64,000 nucleotides of DNA from Buchnera aphidicola (Takecallis taiwana) (GCF_039355125.1 NZ_CP134979.1:40890-104889); one strand, 5' to 3'; positions 30,471-41,503 are shown, counted from the first letter of the stretch. A program made the numbers and translations. Notes: generated by a model from the sequence alone, not told the origin.

Positions 30471-31598
30471 ATGTATTGTCCAATTATTGATTTAGCAAAA
30501 GCATTAGTCTCTATACCTTCAATTAGCCCGCTTGATCTTCAGTGTCAAAACATTCTTTTAAAAAGGTTGTTAGCATTAGGTTTTAATATTATGTTGTTTA
30601 AAAATAAACATACAAGTAATTTTTGGGCTTATCGGGGTATAGGAGTTACATTATCTTTTGCTGGACATACAGACGTTGTTCCTGCAGGAATTTTAATGAA
30701 TTGGAAATATCCGCCATTTATACCTGTTATACGAGACGGGCTATTATTTGGACGGGGTATAGCAGATATGAAAGGATCATTAGCAGCTATGATTATAGCT
30801 GCTGAACGTTTTATAGTATCTAATATGAATTATTTAGGCCGGCTATCTTTTTTAGTTACATCTGATGAAGAATCATCTGCGATAGATGGTACAATTCGTC
30901 TTGTTGAATACTTAAAATCTATTAATGATTATATTAATTTTTGTATTGTTGGTGAACCAACGAGTGATCATATTATTGGGGATACGATTAAAATTGGTCG
31001 TAGAGGATCGTTACATGCCAATATATCTATTTATGGTGTACAAGGCCATATAGCATATCCTCAATTTGCAGAAAATCCTATTCACAATGCTGCACCTTTT
31101 ATAAACTCTCTAATTAATACAATATGGACTACCGGAAATAAATATTTTACTGCAACAAGTTTACAAATATCTGATATATATTCCGGGAATAATAGCGAAA
31201 ATATTATTCCTGGAGCATTACATATTCGTTGTAATTTTAGATTTGGTACTGATATTTCTGTTGAAAAACTGCAATTTGATTTGAACAGTTTATTAAAAAA
31301 ATTCGATCTAAAATATTCCATAAAATGGAAATTATCTGGTTTACCATTTTTAACAAGTGCAAATCAATTAACAACAATTGTTAAAACAGTAATTCAAAGT
31401 ATTTATAATACGAATAGTCATCTCTCCACAGACGGTGGTATTTCTGATGGTCGGTTTTTAAAATTAATTAGTAATGAATTAATTGAACTTGGTTTACAAA
31501 ATCGTACTATACATAAAGTAAACGAACATGTTAAGGTACAGGATTTACAGATGTTAAGTATAATATATGAACATATTATAAAAAAAATATTAACCTAA
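30471..31598 (+). CDS. dapE: succinyl-diaminopimelate desuccinylase
   Basis: Removes succinate from N-succinyl-LL-diaminopimelate in the lysine/peptidoglycan pathway. M20 metallopeptidase fold, 375 residues as in E. coli. Zinc ligands in FAGHTDVVPAG, GRGIADMKGSLAA and SDEESSAIDGT (the catalytic Glu pair), VGEPTS and the C-terminal NRTIHKVNEHVKVQDL. With dapA, on the other strand, it supports provisioning of lysine. Ends before a hairpin shared with dapA. Confidence 0.96.
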   Translation: MYCPIIDLAKALVSIPSISPLDLQCQNILLKRLLALGFNIMLFKNKHTSNFWAYRGIGVTLSFAGHTDVVPAGILMNWKYPPFIPVIRDGLLFGRGIADMKGSLAAMIIAAERFIVSNMNYLGRLSFLVTSDEESSAIDGTIRLVEYLKSINDYINFCIVGEPTSDHIIGDTIKIGRRGSLHANISIYGVQGHIAYPQFAENPIHNAAPFINSLINTIWTTGNKYFTATSLQISDIYSGNNSENIIPGALHIRCNFRFGTDISVEKLQFDLNSLLKKFDLKYSIKWKLSGLPFLTSANQLTTIVKTVIQSIYNTNSHLSTDGGISDGRFLKLISNELIELGLQNRTIHKVNEHVKVQDLQMLSIIYEHIIKKILT

Positions 31599-31621
31599 AG
31601 TGTGTATCTTGATGATTTTTT

Positions 31622-31644
31622 CAGAGTATCATGACGATACTCTG
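31622..31644. terminator. bidirectional terminator between dapE and dapA
   Basis: CAGAGTATC (31622-31630), loop ATGAC, GATACTCTG (31636-31644): a 9-bp perfect stem, followed by TATTTTT on the plus strand and preceded by GATTTTTT, whose complement gives an A tract ahead of the stem on the minus strand. It lies between the convergent stops of dapE and dapA. One of the clearest intrinsic terminators in the window. Confidence 0.85.
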
Positions 31645-31668
31645 TATTTTTAAATCTGGTTAATAATA

Positions 31669-32577
31669 TTATTTTATATCGTTATTATCTGAAAAATTAC
31701 GTATAATGTCTGCTTGTTGTAGTGCGTTTTGTAATACTATCTGTGTATTTCTTGATAATGGTGTTAGTGGTAATCGTAATGTATTATATTGAATCATATT
31801 TAATTTCCAAGCAGCCCATTTTATAGGTATTGGATTTGGATCTAAAAACAATGCTTGATGTATAGGCATTAATTTTGTATTAATTAATCTTGCATTAATA
31901 AAATCATTTTTTAGAGCTAAACGACACATTTTTGACATTTCTTTTGCTGCAATATTTGCGGTAACAGATATTACTCCATCACCTCCAAGTTGCATAAAAT
32001 CCAATGCAGTAATATCATCACCACTTATAATTAAAAAATTCTTTTTTACATGATCTTTAATTTTATGAATTCTTGTTAAATCTCCGGTGGCTTCTTTAAT
32101 CCCAATAATATTATTTAATTTAGATAATTTAATTACAGTCTCAGGTAACATATCACAACCGGTTCTACTAGGTACATTGTATAAAATTTGAGGCATATTT
32201 GTATTTTCTGCAATTGCTTGAAAATGTTGATATAATCCATGTTGTGTTGGTTTGTTGTAGTAAGGTACTACACTTAAACAACCATAAATACCTGAATTTT
32301 CTAGTTTTTTTGTTAATGCAATAGCTTCAGATGTTGAATTAGCTCCAGTTCCTGCAATGATTGGTATTTTACCATCTGCAAATTCTATTGTTGATAAGAT
32401 AGTATAATGATGTTCATTTTTATTTAATGTTGCAGATTCTCCTGTTGTTCCAACAGAGACAATGGCTTTTGTATGATTATGAATATGATATTGAACAAGT
32501 TTTTTCAAACTATGACGACAAATTTGTCCTTTTTCGGTCATGGGTGTAATTATTGCAACAATACTACCTCTAAACAT
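31669..32577 (-). CDS. dapA: 4-hydroxy-tetrahydrodipicolinate synthase
   Basis: Condenses pyruvate and aspartate semialdehyde, the first committed step to diaminopimelate and lysine. TIM-barrel class I aldolase, 302 residues (292 in E. coli). Schiff-base Lys161 in [11 protein letters not shown], Tyr133 in [10 protein letters not shown] and the [11 protein letters not shown] loop are intact. GGAGA precedes the ATG. No riboswitch-like structure is evident in the 5' region. Confidence 0.97.
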   Translation of the reverse strand: MFRGSIVAIITPMTEKGQICRHSLKKLVQYHIHNHTKAIVSVGTTGESATLNKNEHHYTILSTIEFADGKIPIIAGTGANSTSEAIALTKKLENSGIYGCLSVVPYYNKPTQHGLYQHFQAIAENTNMPQILYNVPSRTGCDMLPETVIKLSKLNNIIGIKEATGDLTRIHKIKDHVKKNFLIISGDDITALDFMQLGGDGVISVTANIAAKEMSKMCRLALKNDFINARLINTKLMPIHQALFLDPNPIPIKWAAWKLNMIQYNTLRLPLTPLSRNTQIVLQNALQQADIIRNFSDNNDIK

Positions 32578-32991
32578 ATTTTTTCTCCGATAAAATTGAT
32601 TATATTGTTAGTGCAATCACAATCAATTTTTGGATCATATATTACGAAAAAAATGAACTATAGATGTGTTGACATTATTTTTTATTGAAATTGTTTTCAT
32701 ACATTGTATATATATTTTATTATATAATTGATAAAAATATTTAATTAAAATTGTAATTATATTGATAAATTTTAATATTATAGATGTTTTATTAATTTTA
32801 TAGATTTAAAGTATTAAATTATAACTTTACATATATTTTCAAGATTAGTTAGGGTTAAAAGATTATAATAATAATTTTATTATAGATCTAAATTATATAA
32901 TATTAACATACATTTTTATAAATATGTATCTTTATACTACTAAACAATTAGTAGTATAATTGTACTGTTATTGTGATAATAAGATATTATT
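32578..32991. other. interval between aroC and dapA
   Basis: 414 AT-rich bases between two minus-strand genes. It contains a perfect hairpin near the aroC end (32934-32957) and no readable gene relic. The dapA promoter should lie near its left-hand part; I could not fix a -35/-10 pair on the minus strand. Confidence 0.5.
32934..32957. terminator. hairpin downstream of aroC
   Basis: ATACTACTAA (32934-32943), loop ACAA, TTAGTAGTAT (32948-32957): a 10-bp perfect stem 35 bases after the aroC stop. The minus-strand 3' flank (AAAGATACAT) is not a T tract, so it may be a processing or stability hairpin rather than an intrinsic terminator. Confidence 0.45.
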
Positions 32992-34068
32992 TTAGTCTAT
33001 AGGTGTAATTTTTCCGCATTGTGCTTGAAATCTTAATACATGATCCATAATAATAATTGCAGTCATAGCCTCTGCAATGGGTACTGCACGAATACCTACA
33101 CATGGATCATGTCTGCCTTTAACTTTAACTTGTGTTTCTTGATTATCTTCTGTGATTGTTTGAATCGACATATTAATACTTGATGTTGGCTTTAATGCAA
33201 TCTTTGCGATAATTGGTTGTCCATTACTGATACCACCTAAGATACCTCCGGCATGATTACTTAAAAATCCTTTTTTTGTTATTGCATCTCGATTTTCACT
33301 TCCTAGTTGTTGAACTACAGAAAATCCATCACCTATTTCAATTCCTTTAACTGCATTAATACTCATTAATGCATGTGCTAAATCGGCATCTAATCGATCG
33401 AATACTGGTTCACCTAATCCTATTGGTGTATTTTCAGCTATTATTGTTACTTCTGCTCCTATGGAATTTCCATCTTTTTTTAGTTGTTGGATTTTTTTTT
33501 TCAATAGGTGTATTTTCTGAATATCGGCACAGAAAAAAGGGTTATTATTTACTTCATCCCAAGATTTTAATTGACATGATATTGTACCTAACTGTGATAA
33601 GTATCCTCTAATATTAATATTATAGATATTTTTTAAATACTGTTTAGCAAATGCTCCTGCTGCTACTCGCATAGCGGTTTCTCGTGCCGAAGATCGCCCG
33701 CCTCCTCTATGGTCGCGTATTCCATATTTTTTATAGTATGTATAATCAGCATGTCCCGGTCGAAATATATGTTGTATAGCATTATAATCTTGTGAACGTT
33801 GATCTAAATTATTAATGGTTAAACCAATGCTTGTTCCTGTAGTAATACCGTTAAATACTCCAGAAAGAATATTAATTTTATCTGTTTCGCGACGTGGTGT
33901 AGTATATTTTGAAGATCCAGGTTTTCTACGATTTAATTCATGTTGTATGTATGTTTTTGATATTTTTATTCCTGGAGGCATCCCGTCGATAATACATCCT
34001 AGAGCAATACCATGGGATTCACCAAAGGTATGTACTTTAAAGATTTTACCAATTGTATTACCTGGCAT
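32992..34068 (-). CDS. aroC: chorismate synthase
   Basis: Makes chorismate, the branch point to the aromatic amino acids. 358 residues (361 in E. coli). The FMN- and substrate-binding signatures are visible: [18 protein letters not shown] at the N-terminus, [33 protein letters not shown] and [20 protein letters not shown] lies upstream of the ATG. A run of ten coding-strand A encodes the KKK stretch near 33500. With aroH it marks the two ends of the common aromatic pathway in this window. Confidence 0.97.
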   Translation of the reverse strand: MPGNTIGKIFKVHTFGESHGIALGCIIDGMPPGIKISKTYIQHELNRRKPGSSKYTTPRRETDKINILSGVFNGITTGTSIGLTINNLDQRSQDYNAIQHIFRPGHADYTYYKKYGIRDHRGGGRSSARETAMRVAAGAFAKQYLKNIYNINIRGYLSQLGTISCQLKSWDEVNNNPFFCADIQKIHLLKKKIQQLKKDGNSIGAEVTIIAENTPIGLGEPVFDRLDADLAHALMSINAVKGIEIGDGFSVVQQLGSENRDAITKKGFLSNHAGGILGGISNGQPIIAKIALKPTSSINMSIQTITEDNQETQVKVKGRHDPCVGIRAVPIAEAMTAIIIMDHVLRFQAQCGKITPID

Positions 34069-34319
34069 ATTTTATCTCCATGCAAGATTTTATAAAAATT
34101 ATTTTTTATATTATATGTTTTCAAAGCTGACATTTTTAATTATTCATCTTATGATATATAAAATATAATTCACAATTATTATTGTATAAATAAAATATTG
34201 TTATGATAATATGTTTTGCAATGTGGTAAATATTTATTTTAAATAATTATAAAAAAAATTATAACTAATAATATTAATTCAAGCATGTATAAGATACATA
34301 ATTTTTTGGAAATCCTATA

Positions 34320-34850
34320 ATGAAAAAAACGCCATTGGATAATTTTAAAGATATATCTTATTTTTATAAAGAGATTAAAAATGTTAAAAAAATAAAACAA
34401 GATACTGTTTTTCATGAAAAATCACATCAAAAAAATAATCAATATGCTAAAAAACGTGATTTATGTAATCAAGATGCTCATATTCAATTTTTTAATGCAC
34501 ATGTTCCACATAAAGTTATTGATAAGAATCCAGTTTCATATGTTCGTGAAAAATTTTTAATCACCGAATTAAAGAAACTACAAAAAAAGATTTATGTTCC
34601 TGAAATTTGTATAGATTGCCATGGTTTAAATCAATATCAAGCACAACAAGAATTAGGTAAGTTAATTTTTACATGTTATAAAGAACGCATATTTTGTTTT
34701 GGAGTAATACATGGTCATGGTAAAAATATTTTAAAAAATTATATTCCGGTTTGGTTGTCAAAACATCCAGATGTACTGGCTTTTTATCAAGCACCAATCA
34801 TGTTTGGTAAAAATACAACATTATTTGTATTAATGAATTATAAAAAATGA
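34320..34850 (+). CDS. smrB: Smr-domain endonuclease, ribosome rescue factor SmrB
   Basis: In E. coli SmrB cuts mRNA at collided ribosomes. 176 residues (183 in E. coli). The N-terminal half is Lys-rich and poorly conserved; the C-terminal Smr domain (about 95-173) shows CIDCHGLNQYQAQQELGKLI (family LDLHGL) and GVIHGHGKNILKNYIPVWL (family HGKG). It is divergent from aroC and upstream of the his operon. Retaining a collision nuclease in such a small genome is notable. Confidence 0.92.
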   Translation: MKKTPLDNFKDISYFYKEIKNVKKIKQDTVFHEKSHQKNNQYAKKRDLCNQDAHIQFFNAHVPHKVIDKNPVSYVREKFLITELKKLQKKIYVPEICIDCHGLNQYQAQQELGKLIFTCYKERIFCFGVIHGHGKNILKNYIPVWLSKHPDVLAFYQAPIMFGKNTTLFVLMNYKK

Positions 34851-35044
34851 TCATTATTAAATATTGATCTGTAAAAATTAATATATTAGTAGTTTTTTAT
34901 AATAAAAATTGCATTCATTATAATATTATATATGTCATATTTTGGAAATCATAATATTACAGTATAAAATTTTTTAATGTATTATATAAATTAATACAAG
35001 ATTAGCATATTTAATATCTTTAGTAATGTTAGCAAGGTAAATTC

Positions 35045-35944
35045 ATGTTTAATAAAAATAGATTACGTATTGCTATACAAAAATCCGGTCGTTTAAGTAA
35101 AGAATCTATAAAATTATTAACACAATGCGGAATAAAAATTAATTTAAAACAACAACAGTTAATTTCTTTTGCTGAAAATATGCCTATTGATGTTGTTCGT
35201 GTCAGAGATGATGATATTCCTGGTCTAGTAATGGATCAAGTAGTAGATTTGGGTATTATTGGTGAAAATGTTATTGAAGAAGAATCGTTACGTCGCAATG
35301 TGCAACCTATTAAATTATTATATAAAATTATACAACGTTTAGATTTTGGTTCTTGTAGATTATCTTTAGCAGTGCCTATTAATCAAGAATATATTGATAT
35401 TCAATCGTTAAGTCATGCTCGTATTGCAACATCATATCCTTATTTATTAAAAAAATATTTTAATAAAAAAGATGTCGATTTTAATTTTTTTATGTTAAAT
35501 GGTTCTGTAGAAGTTGCACCAAGTGCTGGTTTAGCTGATGCTATTTGTGATTTGGTTTCAACTGGAGCTACATTGGAAGCTAATGGTTTAAAAGAAGTAG
35601 AAGTAATTTACTCTTCTACAGCATGCTTAGTATCTAGAATAGGATATATTTCTGATTTAAAAAAAACATTGATTAATAAATTAATTACCCGTATTCAGGG
35701 TGTGATTAAAGCCAGGGAATCAAAATATATTATGTTACATGCGCCGTATTCTAAATTGCAATCTGTAATATCGTTATTACATGGGGCAGAACATCCGACA
35801 GTATCTAAGTTAGCGGGTGAAACGGATAAAGTAGCGATACATATGGTTAGTAGTGAAACGTTATTTTGGGAGACGATGGAGAAATTAAAGATTTTAGGAG
35901 CTAGTTCAATTTTGGTTTTACCAATCGAAAAAATGATGGAATAA
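35045..35944 (+). CDS. hisG: ATP phosphoribosyltransferase
   Basis: First enzyme of histidine synthesis; joins PRPP and ATP. 299 residues, the long-form HisG with its own regulatory C-terminal domain. [12 protein letters not shown] at the N-terminus, [12 protein letters not shown], and the PRPP loop [15 protein letters not shown] (about 180-194) are intact. First gene of hisGDCBHAFI. AGCAAGG precedes the ATG. No His-rich leader peptide or attenuator is visible in the 194 bases upstream. Confidence 0.97.
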   Translation: MFNKNRLRIAIQKSGRLSKESIKLLTQCGIKINLKQQQLISFAENMPIDVVRVRDDDIPGLVMDQVVDLGIIGENVIEEESLRRNVQPIKLLYKIIQRLDFGSCRLSLAVPINQEYIDIQSLSHARIATSYPYLLKKYFNKKDVDFNFFMLNGSVEVAPSAGLADAICDLVSTGATLEANGLKEVEVIYSSTACLVSRIGYISDLKKTLINKLITRIQGVIKARESKYIMLHAPYSKLQSVISLLHGAEHPTVSKLAGETDKVAIHMVSSETLFWETMEKLKILGASSILVLPIEKMME

Positions 35945-35946
35945 AT

Positions 35947-37260
35947 ATGTTTGCGAATCATGAAATATCTTATTGGTATAGGTTAAATCAGCATCAAAGA
36001 AATAATATATTATTACGACCGAATATTATTGCATCAGATGATTTAAAAACACGAATTAAGTTAATTTTAGATGAGATTCGAAGATGTGGAGACAATGCGA
36101 TATTCAAATATACTAAAATATTTGATAAAATAGATTTAAAAACAATAACTGTATCACAAGATAGAATTAATAATTCGGAATTTATTATATCAGATTCTTT
36201 AAAACACGCTATTTTAATTGCCAAAAAAAATATTCAATTTTTTCATAATAAACAAAAAATAAATTCTATTGATGTGTATACGCAAGTTGGTGTTCGATGT
36301 CAACAAGTTTTTACTCCGATACAATCAGTAGGATTATATGTACCGGGAGGATCTGCTCCTTTATTATCTACTGCATTAATGTTATCAATACCTGCGATTA
36401 TTGCAGGATGTAAAAATATTATATTATGTTCTCCTCCTCCTATCAGCAATGAAATTTTATATATTGCTAAGTTGTGTAATATTCATCATGTTTTTGAAGT
36501 AGGGGGCGCACAAGCTATTGCAGCTCTTGGATTTGGTACGCAGACTATCCCTAAAGTGAATAAAATATTTGGTCCAGGTAATTTATATGTTACTGAAGCT
36601 AAAATACAATTAACTCAATTATTACCTGGTTTAGCAATTGATATGATTGCAGGTCCTTCAGAATTATTAATTATCATTGATAAAACTGCGAATCCGGCTT
36701 TTGTTGCCGCTGATGTATTATCACAATCAGAGCATGGTGTTGATTCACAAGTAATTATTGTATCTGATAATATTAATATATTACAAAAGGTGTTATTACA
36801 TATTAATCAACAGGTCTCTAGTTTATCTAGAAAAAATATTATTTTAAAGTCATTAAAAAATCATCAATTTATTTTAACTAAAGATTTATCAGAATGTATT
36901 CAAATATCTAATATGTATGCTCCAGAACATTTAATCATTCAAACAAAATATCCTAGAAAATTAATACATGGTATTACCAATGCTGGGTCTATATTTTTAG
37001 GACCATGGTCCCCTGAGTCGGTTGGAGATTACGCTTCAGGAACAAATCACGTATTACCTACTAATGGTTATGCTGTTGCTGCATCCGGGTTAGGTATAAT
37101 AGATTTTCAAAAGAAGATGACTATACAAGAATTAACACCATTTGGATTAAAAAATATTGCCAAAGTAGTGCAAACATTAGCATTTTCTGAAAAAATGGAC
37201 GCTCATGCACATGCTGTAACAGTACGATGTAATGCGATGAAGGATAAATATGGAAAATAG
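35947..37260 (+). CDS. hisD: histidinol dehydrogenase
   Basis: Last two steps of histidine synthesis, oxidising histidinol to histidine with NAD+ and zinc. 437 residues (434 in E. coli). VGLYVPGGSAPLLSTALML, GGAQAIAALGFGT, GPGNLYVTEAK, DMIAGPSELL, DVLSQSEHGVDSQ and YAPEHLII are in order, and the zinc ligands near GDYASGTNHVLPT and the C-terminal HAHAVTVR are kept. Two bases after hisG; overlaps hisC by 11 bases. Confidence 0.97.
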   Translation: MFANHEISYWYRLNQHQRNNILLRPNIIASDDLKTRIKLILDEIRRCGDNAIFKYTKIFDKIDLKTITVSQDRINNSEFIISDSLKHAILIAKKNIQFFHNKQKINSIDVYTQVGVRCQQVFTPIQSVGLYVPGGSAPLLSTALMLSIPAIIAGCKNIILCSPPPISNEILYIAKLCNIHHVFEVGGAQAIAALGFGTQTIPKVNKIFGPGNLYVTEAKIQLTQLLPGLAIDMIAGPSELLIIIDKTANPAFVAADVLSQSEHGVDSQVIIVSDNINILQKVLLHINQQVSSLSRKNIILKSLKNHQFILTKDLSECIQISNMYAPEHLIIQTKYPRKLIHGITNAGSIFLGPWSPESVGDYASGTNHVLPTNGYAVAASGLGIIDFQKKMTIQELTPFGLKNIAKVVQTLAFSEKMDAHAHAVTVRCNAMKDKYGK

Positions 37261-38320
37261 TATTCAAAAATTGTCCAGAAAAGATATTGTGTTTTTGAAA
37301 GCATATCAATCCGCACGATCAATTGGAGGAATAGGACACACTTTATTAAATGCAAACGAATTACCTGTTTTTAATACGTATAGTATAAAAAATGTTATTG
37401 TAAATCGTTATCCGGAATGTCAACCGAAAGAAGTAATTTTACAATATTCTGATTATGTTAATCTGCATGTAGGAAATATTTTAGTCAGTCGGGGTTCTGA
37501 TGAAGCAATTGAATTACTGATGCGTGTTTTTTGTATCCCGTATCGAGATGCAATTATGACATTTTCACCCACCTATACAATGTATTCTAAAATTGCAGAA
37601 ATTTATGGTATTAAAAATGTGATTGTACCGATGATTAATAATGTATCTTTAAATTTTTCTAAAATTAAGAAAACATTACATCTTGTTAAAATAATATATA
37701 TATGTCGTCCAAATAACCCTACCGGGCATATATTAGATATTGATAGTATTATTAAAATATTAACATACACTGTTGGTAAAACTATTGTTGTTATTGATGA
37801 AGCATATATTGAGTTTTGTATGCGTGAAAATATTGTATTTTTATTAAAACGTTTTGTACATTTAGTCATTTTAAGAACGCTATCTAAAGCTTTTGGTTTA
37901 GCTGGTATACGATGTGGATTTACTTTAGCTCATAAAGATATCATAAAATTATTAAGTAAAATAATTACTCCGTATCCATTACCAGTCCCGTCAATTAATA
38001 TTGCTAAACAAGCATTATTACCATCTGCAATTTTTGATATGAAACACCGAGTCTTACAATTACAGGAGAATAAAATTTATTTATTACGGTTTTTAAAAAA
38101 AAGTGATTTGGTACAGTATATTTTTCATAGTGAAACTAATTATATTTTAGTGCAATTCTATAATGCTAAAAATATATTTGATGTATTATGGAGTCAAGGG
38201 ATAATTTTAAGAAATCAAACACATGAACCTAGTTTACAAGAATGTATTAGAATATCTGTTGGCACTAAAAAAGAGTGTTTACGTTTAATCAGTGCGCTAA
38301 AAATTATATCATTAAATTAA
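37250..38320 (+). CDS. hisC: histidinol-phosphate aminotransferase
   Basis: PLP enzyme converting imidazole acetol phosphate to histidinol phosphate. 356 residues, as in E. coli. AYQSARSIGG, NRYPECQP, the VSRGSDEAIELLMR stretch, RPNNPTGH, VIDEAYIEF and the PLP Lys in LRTLSKAFGLAG (about residue 210) are present. The start overlaps the end of hisD by 11 bases, suggesting translational coupling. Confidence 0.97.
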   Translation: MENSIQKLSRKDIVFLKAYQSARSIGGIGHTLLNANELPVFNTYSIKNVIVNRYPECQPKEVILQYSDYVNLHVGNILVSRGSDEAIELLMRVFCIPYRDAIMTFSPTYTMYSKIAEIYGIKNVIVPMINNVSLNFSKIKKTLHLVKIIYICRPNNPTGHILDIDSIIKILTYTVGKTIVVIDEAYIEFCMRENIVFLLKRFVHLVILRTLSKAFGLAGIRCGFTLAHKDIIKLLSKIITPYPLPVPSINIAKQALLPSAIFDMKHRVLQLQENKIYLLRFLKKSDLVQYIFHSETNYILVQFYNAKNIFDVLWSQGIILRNQTHEPSLQECIRISVGTKKECLRLISALKIISLN

Positions 38321-38347
38321 TGTTCTTGTTTGGAAGGAAGTTATATT

Positions 38348-39415
38348 GTGCAAGATAAAATATTGTTTGTTGATCGTGATGGAACATTAATTCACGAACC
38401 TACTGATAATTTTCAAGTGGATCATCTTCATAAACTAATATTTGAACCTGATGTTATTATAGTGTTAAAAAAGTTAATTACATTAAATTTTAAATTGGTC
38501 ATGATTACTAATCAAGACGGATTATATACTAAAAGGTTACCATATGATTCATTTATTGTACCACATAAGTTCATGGTTGATATATTTGCTTCACAAGGGA
38601 TATTTTTTGATTATATATTAATATGTCCGCATTTTGAAAATGATTTATGTAATTGTCGCAAACCTAATATTGAATTAGTGAAACCTTGGATAATAAAAAA
38701 ATCTTTAGATAAAAAAAATTGTTATGTGATTGGAGATCGAGAGACAGATGTTGAATTAGCAAAAAATATGGGTATTCAAGGTATACTATATAACAAAAAT
38801 AGTTTTGACTGGAATTGTATTTATAATGTTATTGCTAATAATACACGATATTTTACAAGTGTAAGACATACTACAGAAACTAAAATAAAAATTGAGTTAT
38901 GGTTAGATAAACCTGGTATTAGCAATATTAATACTGGTATTAATTTTTTTAATCATATGTTAGAACAAATTGCAATTCATAGTAATATTTTGGTTAATAT
39001 TCATGTTAAAGGTGATATTGATGTTGATGATCATCATATTATTGAGGATACTGGTATTGTTTTAGGGCATACGTTGTTAAAATGTATAGGTAATAAGATG
39101 GGAATTAATAGATTTGGGTTTCATATACCTATGGATGAAAGTTCAGCATATTGTTTATTAGATATTTCTGGAAGACCATATTTAAAATTTATTGGTGAAT
39201 TTAATCGTCAATTTGTCGGTGATTTTAGTACAGATATGGTTGAACATTTTTTTCGCTCATTAGCTTATTCTATGAAAAGTACAATTCATTTGATTAGTTC
39301 AGGTATTAATGATCATCATAGAATTGAAAGTCTTTTTAAAGCATTTGCTAGATCTTTAAAACAAGCAGTTAGTATTTCTGGTACTATATTACCTACTTCA
39401 AAAGGAATATTATAA
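38348..39415 (+). CDS. hisB: bifunctional histidinol phosphatase / imidazoleglycerol-phosphate dehydratase
   Basis: Two histidine steps on one chain. N-terminal HAD phosphatase: FVDRDGTLI with the catalytic Asp pair and the zinc-loop CNCRKP-type sequence (CPHFENDLCNCRKP). C-terminal dehydratase from about residue 170: FFNHMLEQIAIH, DDHHIIEDTG and DHHRIESLFKAF. The frame is open from 38330, but GTG at 38348 has GGAAGGA at 38332-38338 and gives 355 residues, exactly the E. coli length. hisH starts on the base after its stop. Confidence 0.96.
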   Translation: MQDKILFVDRDGTLIHEPTDNFQVDHLHKLIFEPDVIIVLKKLITLNFKLVMITNQDGLYTKRLPYDSFIVPHKFMVDIFASQGIFFDYILICPHFENDLCNCRKPNIELVKPWIIKKSLDKKNCYVIGDRETDVELAKNMGIQGILYNKNSFDWNCIYNVIANNTRYFTSVRHTTETKIKIELWLDKPGISNINTGINFFNHMLEQIAIHSNILVNIHVKGDIDVDDHHIIEDTGIVLGHTLLKCIGNKMGINRFGFHIPMDESSAYCLLDISGRPYLKFIGEFNRQFVGDFSTDMVEHFFRSLAYSMKSTIHLISSGINDHHRIESLFKAFARSLKQAVSISGTILPTSKGIL

Positions 39416-40006
39416 ATGAATATAGTAATTTTAGATACAAATTGTGCTAATTTGTTATCTTTGAAATTATCTATTGAAAAATTAGGTTATCAGGCTACTA
39501 TTACAACTGATCATGATATTATTAAAAATGCTGATAAATTATTTATACCTGGTGTAGGTAGTGCCTCAGAAATTATCAAACAATTATCAAGCAGTAATCT
39601 TATTCAAGTAATTAAAGATAGTGCATGTCCAACATTAGGAATATGTTTAGGTATGCAATTATTTTCTTCTTGTAGTGCAGAATCTCATGGAATAGAAATG
39701 TTAGGTATTGTTAATACTCCGGTTACATTATTAAATTCACAAACATTACCACTACCTCATACAGGTTGGAACCAAGTTTTTTTTGATAAATCTCATCCGT
39801 TATTTAATAATATTCAATCAGGTTCATGGTTTTACTTTATTCATAGTTATGCTTTTCCTATAAATAAATATACAATTGCTAGTACTGATTATAATGTAAA
39901 ATTCAGCTCAGTTATTCAAAAAAATAATTTTTTTGGAGTACAATTTCATCCCGAAAAATCTGGTTCTGTAGGTTCAACACTAATATTCAATTTTTTAGAG
40001 ATTTAA
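39416..40006 (+). CDS. hisH: imidazole glycerol phosphate synthase, glutaminase subunit
   Basis: Supplies ammonia from glutamine to HisF. Class I glutamine amidotransferase of 196 residues as in E. coli. Nucleophile Cys77 in TLGICLGMQLF and the His/Glu pair in GVQFHPEKSG near the C-terminus; FIPGVGSA forms the oxyanion side. ATG follows the hisB stop without a gap; hisA begins 4 bases downstream. Confidence 0.97.
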   Translation: MNIVILDTNCANLLSLKLSIEKLGYQATITTDHDIIKNADKLFIPGVGSASEIIKQLSSSNLIQVIKDSACPTLGICLGMQLFSSCSAESHGIEMLGIVNTPVTLLNSQTLPLPHTGWNQVFFDKSHPLFNNIQSGSWFYFIHSYAFPINKYTIASTDYNVKFSSVIQKNNFFGVQFHPEKSGSVGSTLIFNFLEI

Positions 40007-40010
40007 TACT

Positions 40011-40763
40011 ATGATTATTCCAGCAATTGATATATTAAATGGTCAAATAGTGCGCTTATATCAAGGGAAGTATGATTTAGCACAATATTATAATTACGAT
40101 GTATATGATTTAATAGAAAAATATTTATTACACGGAGTTAAAATTATTCATATAGTTGATTTAGAGTCTGCGCGTTCTCCTAGTAATGATAGAAACAAAA
40201 TTTTTGATAAAATTATTCATACATTTGGAAATTATATACAATTTGCCGGTGGTGTTCGCTCCGAACGAGATATAGAATATTTGTTATTACATGGCGTGAA
40301 ACGTGTGGTGATTGGAACTGCAATTATTAATCACATGCATGATGTTGAAAAGTGGATTCATTATTATGGTAGTGAATATATTGTTGCAGCGTTAGATATA
40401 AATATTAAAAATAATATTAATCGTATTTTTATTAACGGTTGGAAAAAAAATACTAATCTTTGTTTAGAAAATGTATTAAAAAATTTATCTGATATAGGTA
40501 TTAAGTATGTATTATGTACAGATATATCTAAAGATGGTACTTTATTAGGACCAAATTTAATACTTTATCAAAATCTAATTAAACAATTTTCTAATATTTA
40601 TTTTCAATCTTCTGGTGGTGTTTGTTCATTAAATGATATCATTGAACTGAATAAAGTAGGTGTACATGGAGTAATTTTAGGAAAAAGTTTACTGGAAAAT
40701 AAGTTTACTATTTTGGAGGCAATACAATGTTGGCAAAAAGGATTATCCCTTGCCTCGATGTGA
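40011..40763 (+). CDS. hisA: ProFAR isomerase
   Basis: Opens the ribose of ProFAR to PRFAR in histidine synthesis. (beta/alpha)8 barrel of 250 residues. [17 protein letters not shown] with the catalytic Asp8, [12 protein letters not shown], and the second half with [13 protein letters not shown] are present. It overlaps hisF by 37 bases, giving a slightly longer C-terminus than E. coli (ends [11 protein letters not shown]). Confidence 0.97.
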   Translation: MIIPAIDILNGQIVRLYQGKYDLAQYYNYDVYDLIEKYLLHGVKIIHIVDLESARSPSNDRNKIFDKIIHTFGNYIQFAGGVRSERDIEYLLLHGVKRVVIGTAIINHMHDVEKWIHYYGSEYIVAALDINIKNNINRIFINGWKKNTNLCLENVLKNLSDIGIKYVLCTDISKDGTLLGPNLILYQNLIKQFSNIYFQSSGGVCSLNDIIELNKVGVHGVILGKSLLENKFTILEAIQCWQKGLSLASM

Positions 40764-41503
40764 AAGACGGGCATGTTGTGAAAGGTATACAGTTTCGTAA
40801 TCATGTTATTATGGGTAATATTGTTGATCTTGCAAAAAAATATACTCAAGACGGTGCTGATGAGTTAGTATTTTATGATATTCAAGCATCAACAAATAAT
40901 TGTTTAGTAAATAAAAAATGGATATCTGAAATTGCAGAAGTCATTGATATTCCATTTTGTGTTGCAGGAGGGATTCAAAATATTTACGATGTAAAGGATA
41001 TTTTGTCTTTTGGTGCAGATAAAATTTCAATTAATTCTCCGGCTATTAATAATCCTGATTTAATTTCACGTATTGCTGATAGATTTGGATCACAGTGTGT
41101 TGTCGTTGGTATAGATTCTTGGTTTGATAAACGAACTCAACAATACGTAGTATGTCAATATACTGGCCGTACAGAATCCACGAAAAAAACATGTTGGGAT
41201 ACAATGACATGGGTCAGAGAAGTACAAAAAAAAGGAGCAGGAGAAATTGTACTTAACATGATGAATCAAGATGGTGTATGTAATGGATATGATTTACAAC
41301 AACTTAAAGCTGTTAAGGGTATTTGTCATGTTCCATTAATTGCATCTGGAGGAGCTGGTACCATGTCGGATTTTTTTCATGTATTTCAGGAAACTAATAT
41401 TGATGGTGCATTAGCTGCATCTGTATTTCATAAAAATATTTTTAGTATTCAACAATTAAAAAATTTTTTAATACAACAAGGGATCAGAATTAGATTATGT
41501 TAA
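40727..41503 (+). CDS. hisF: imidazole glycerol phosphate synthase, cyclase subunit
   Basis: Uses ammonia from HisH to form imidazole glycerol phosphate and AICAR. 258 residues, as in E. coli. [20 protein letters not shown] with the catalytic Asp11, [20 protein letters not shown], the second catalytic Asp in [12 protein letters not shown], and IASGGAGT are all conserved. The start lies inside hisA; TTTGGAGGC at about 40714-40722 is its ribosome-binding site. Overlaps hisI by 7 bases. Confidence 0.98.
   Translation: MLAKRIIPCLDVKDGHVVKGIQFRNHVIMGNIVDLAKKYTQDGADELVFYDIQASTNNCLVNKKWISEIAEVIDIPFCVAGGIQNIYDVKDILSFGADKISINSPAINNPDLISRIADRFGSQCVVVGIDSWFDKRTQQYVVCQYTGRTESTKKTCWDTMTWVREVQKKGAGEIVLNMMNQDGVCNGYDLQQLKAVKGICHVPLIASGGAGTMSDFFHVFQETNIDGALAASVFHKNIFSIQQLKNFLIQQGIRIRLC

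Noticed and set aside
32669-32674. TTGACA as a -35 box on the plus strand
   Set aside because: No TATAAT-like element at 16-18 bases and both neighbouring genes lie on the other strand.
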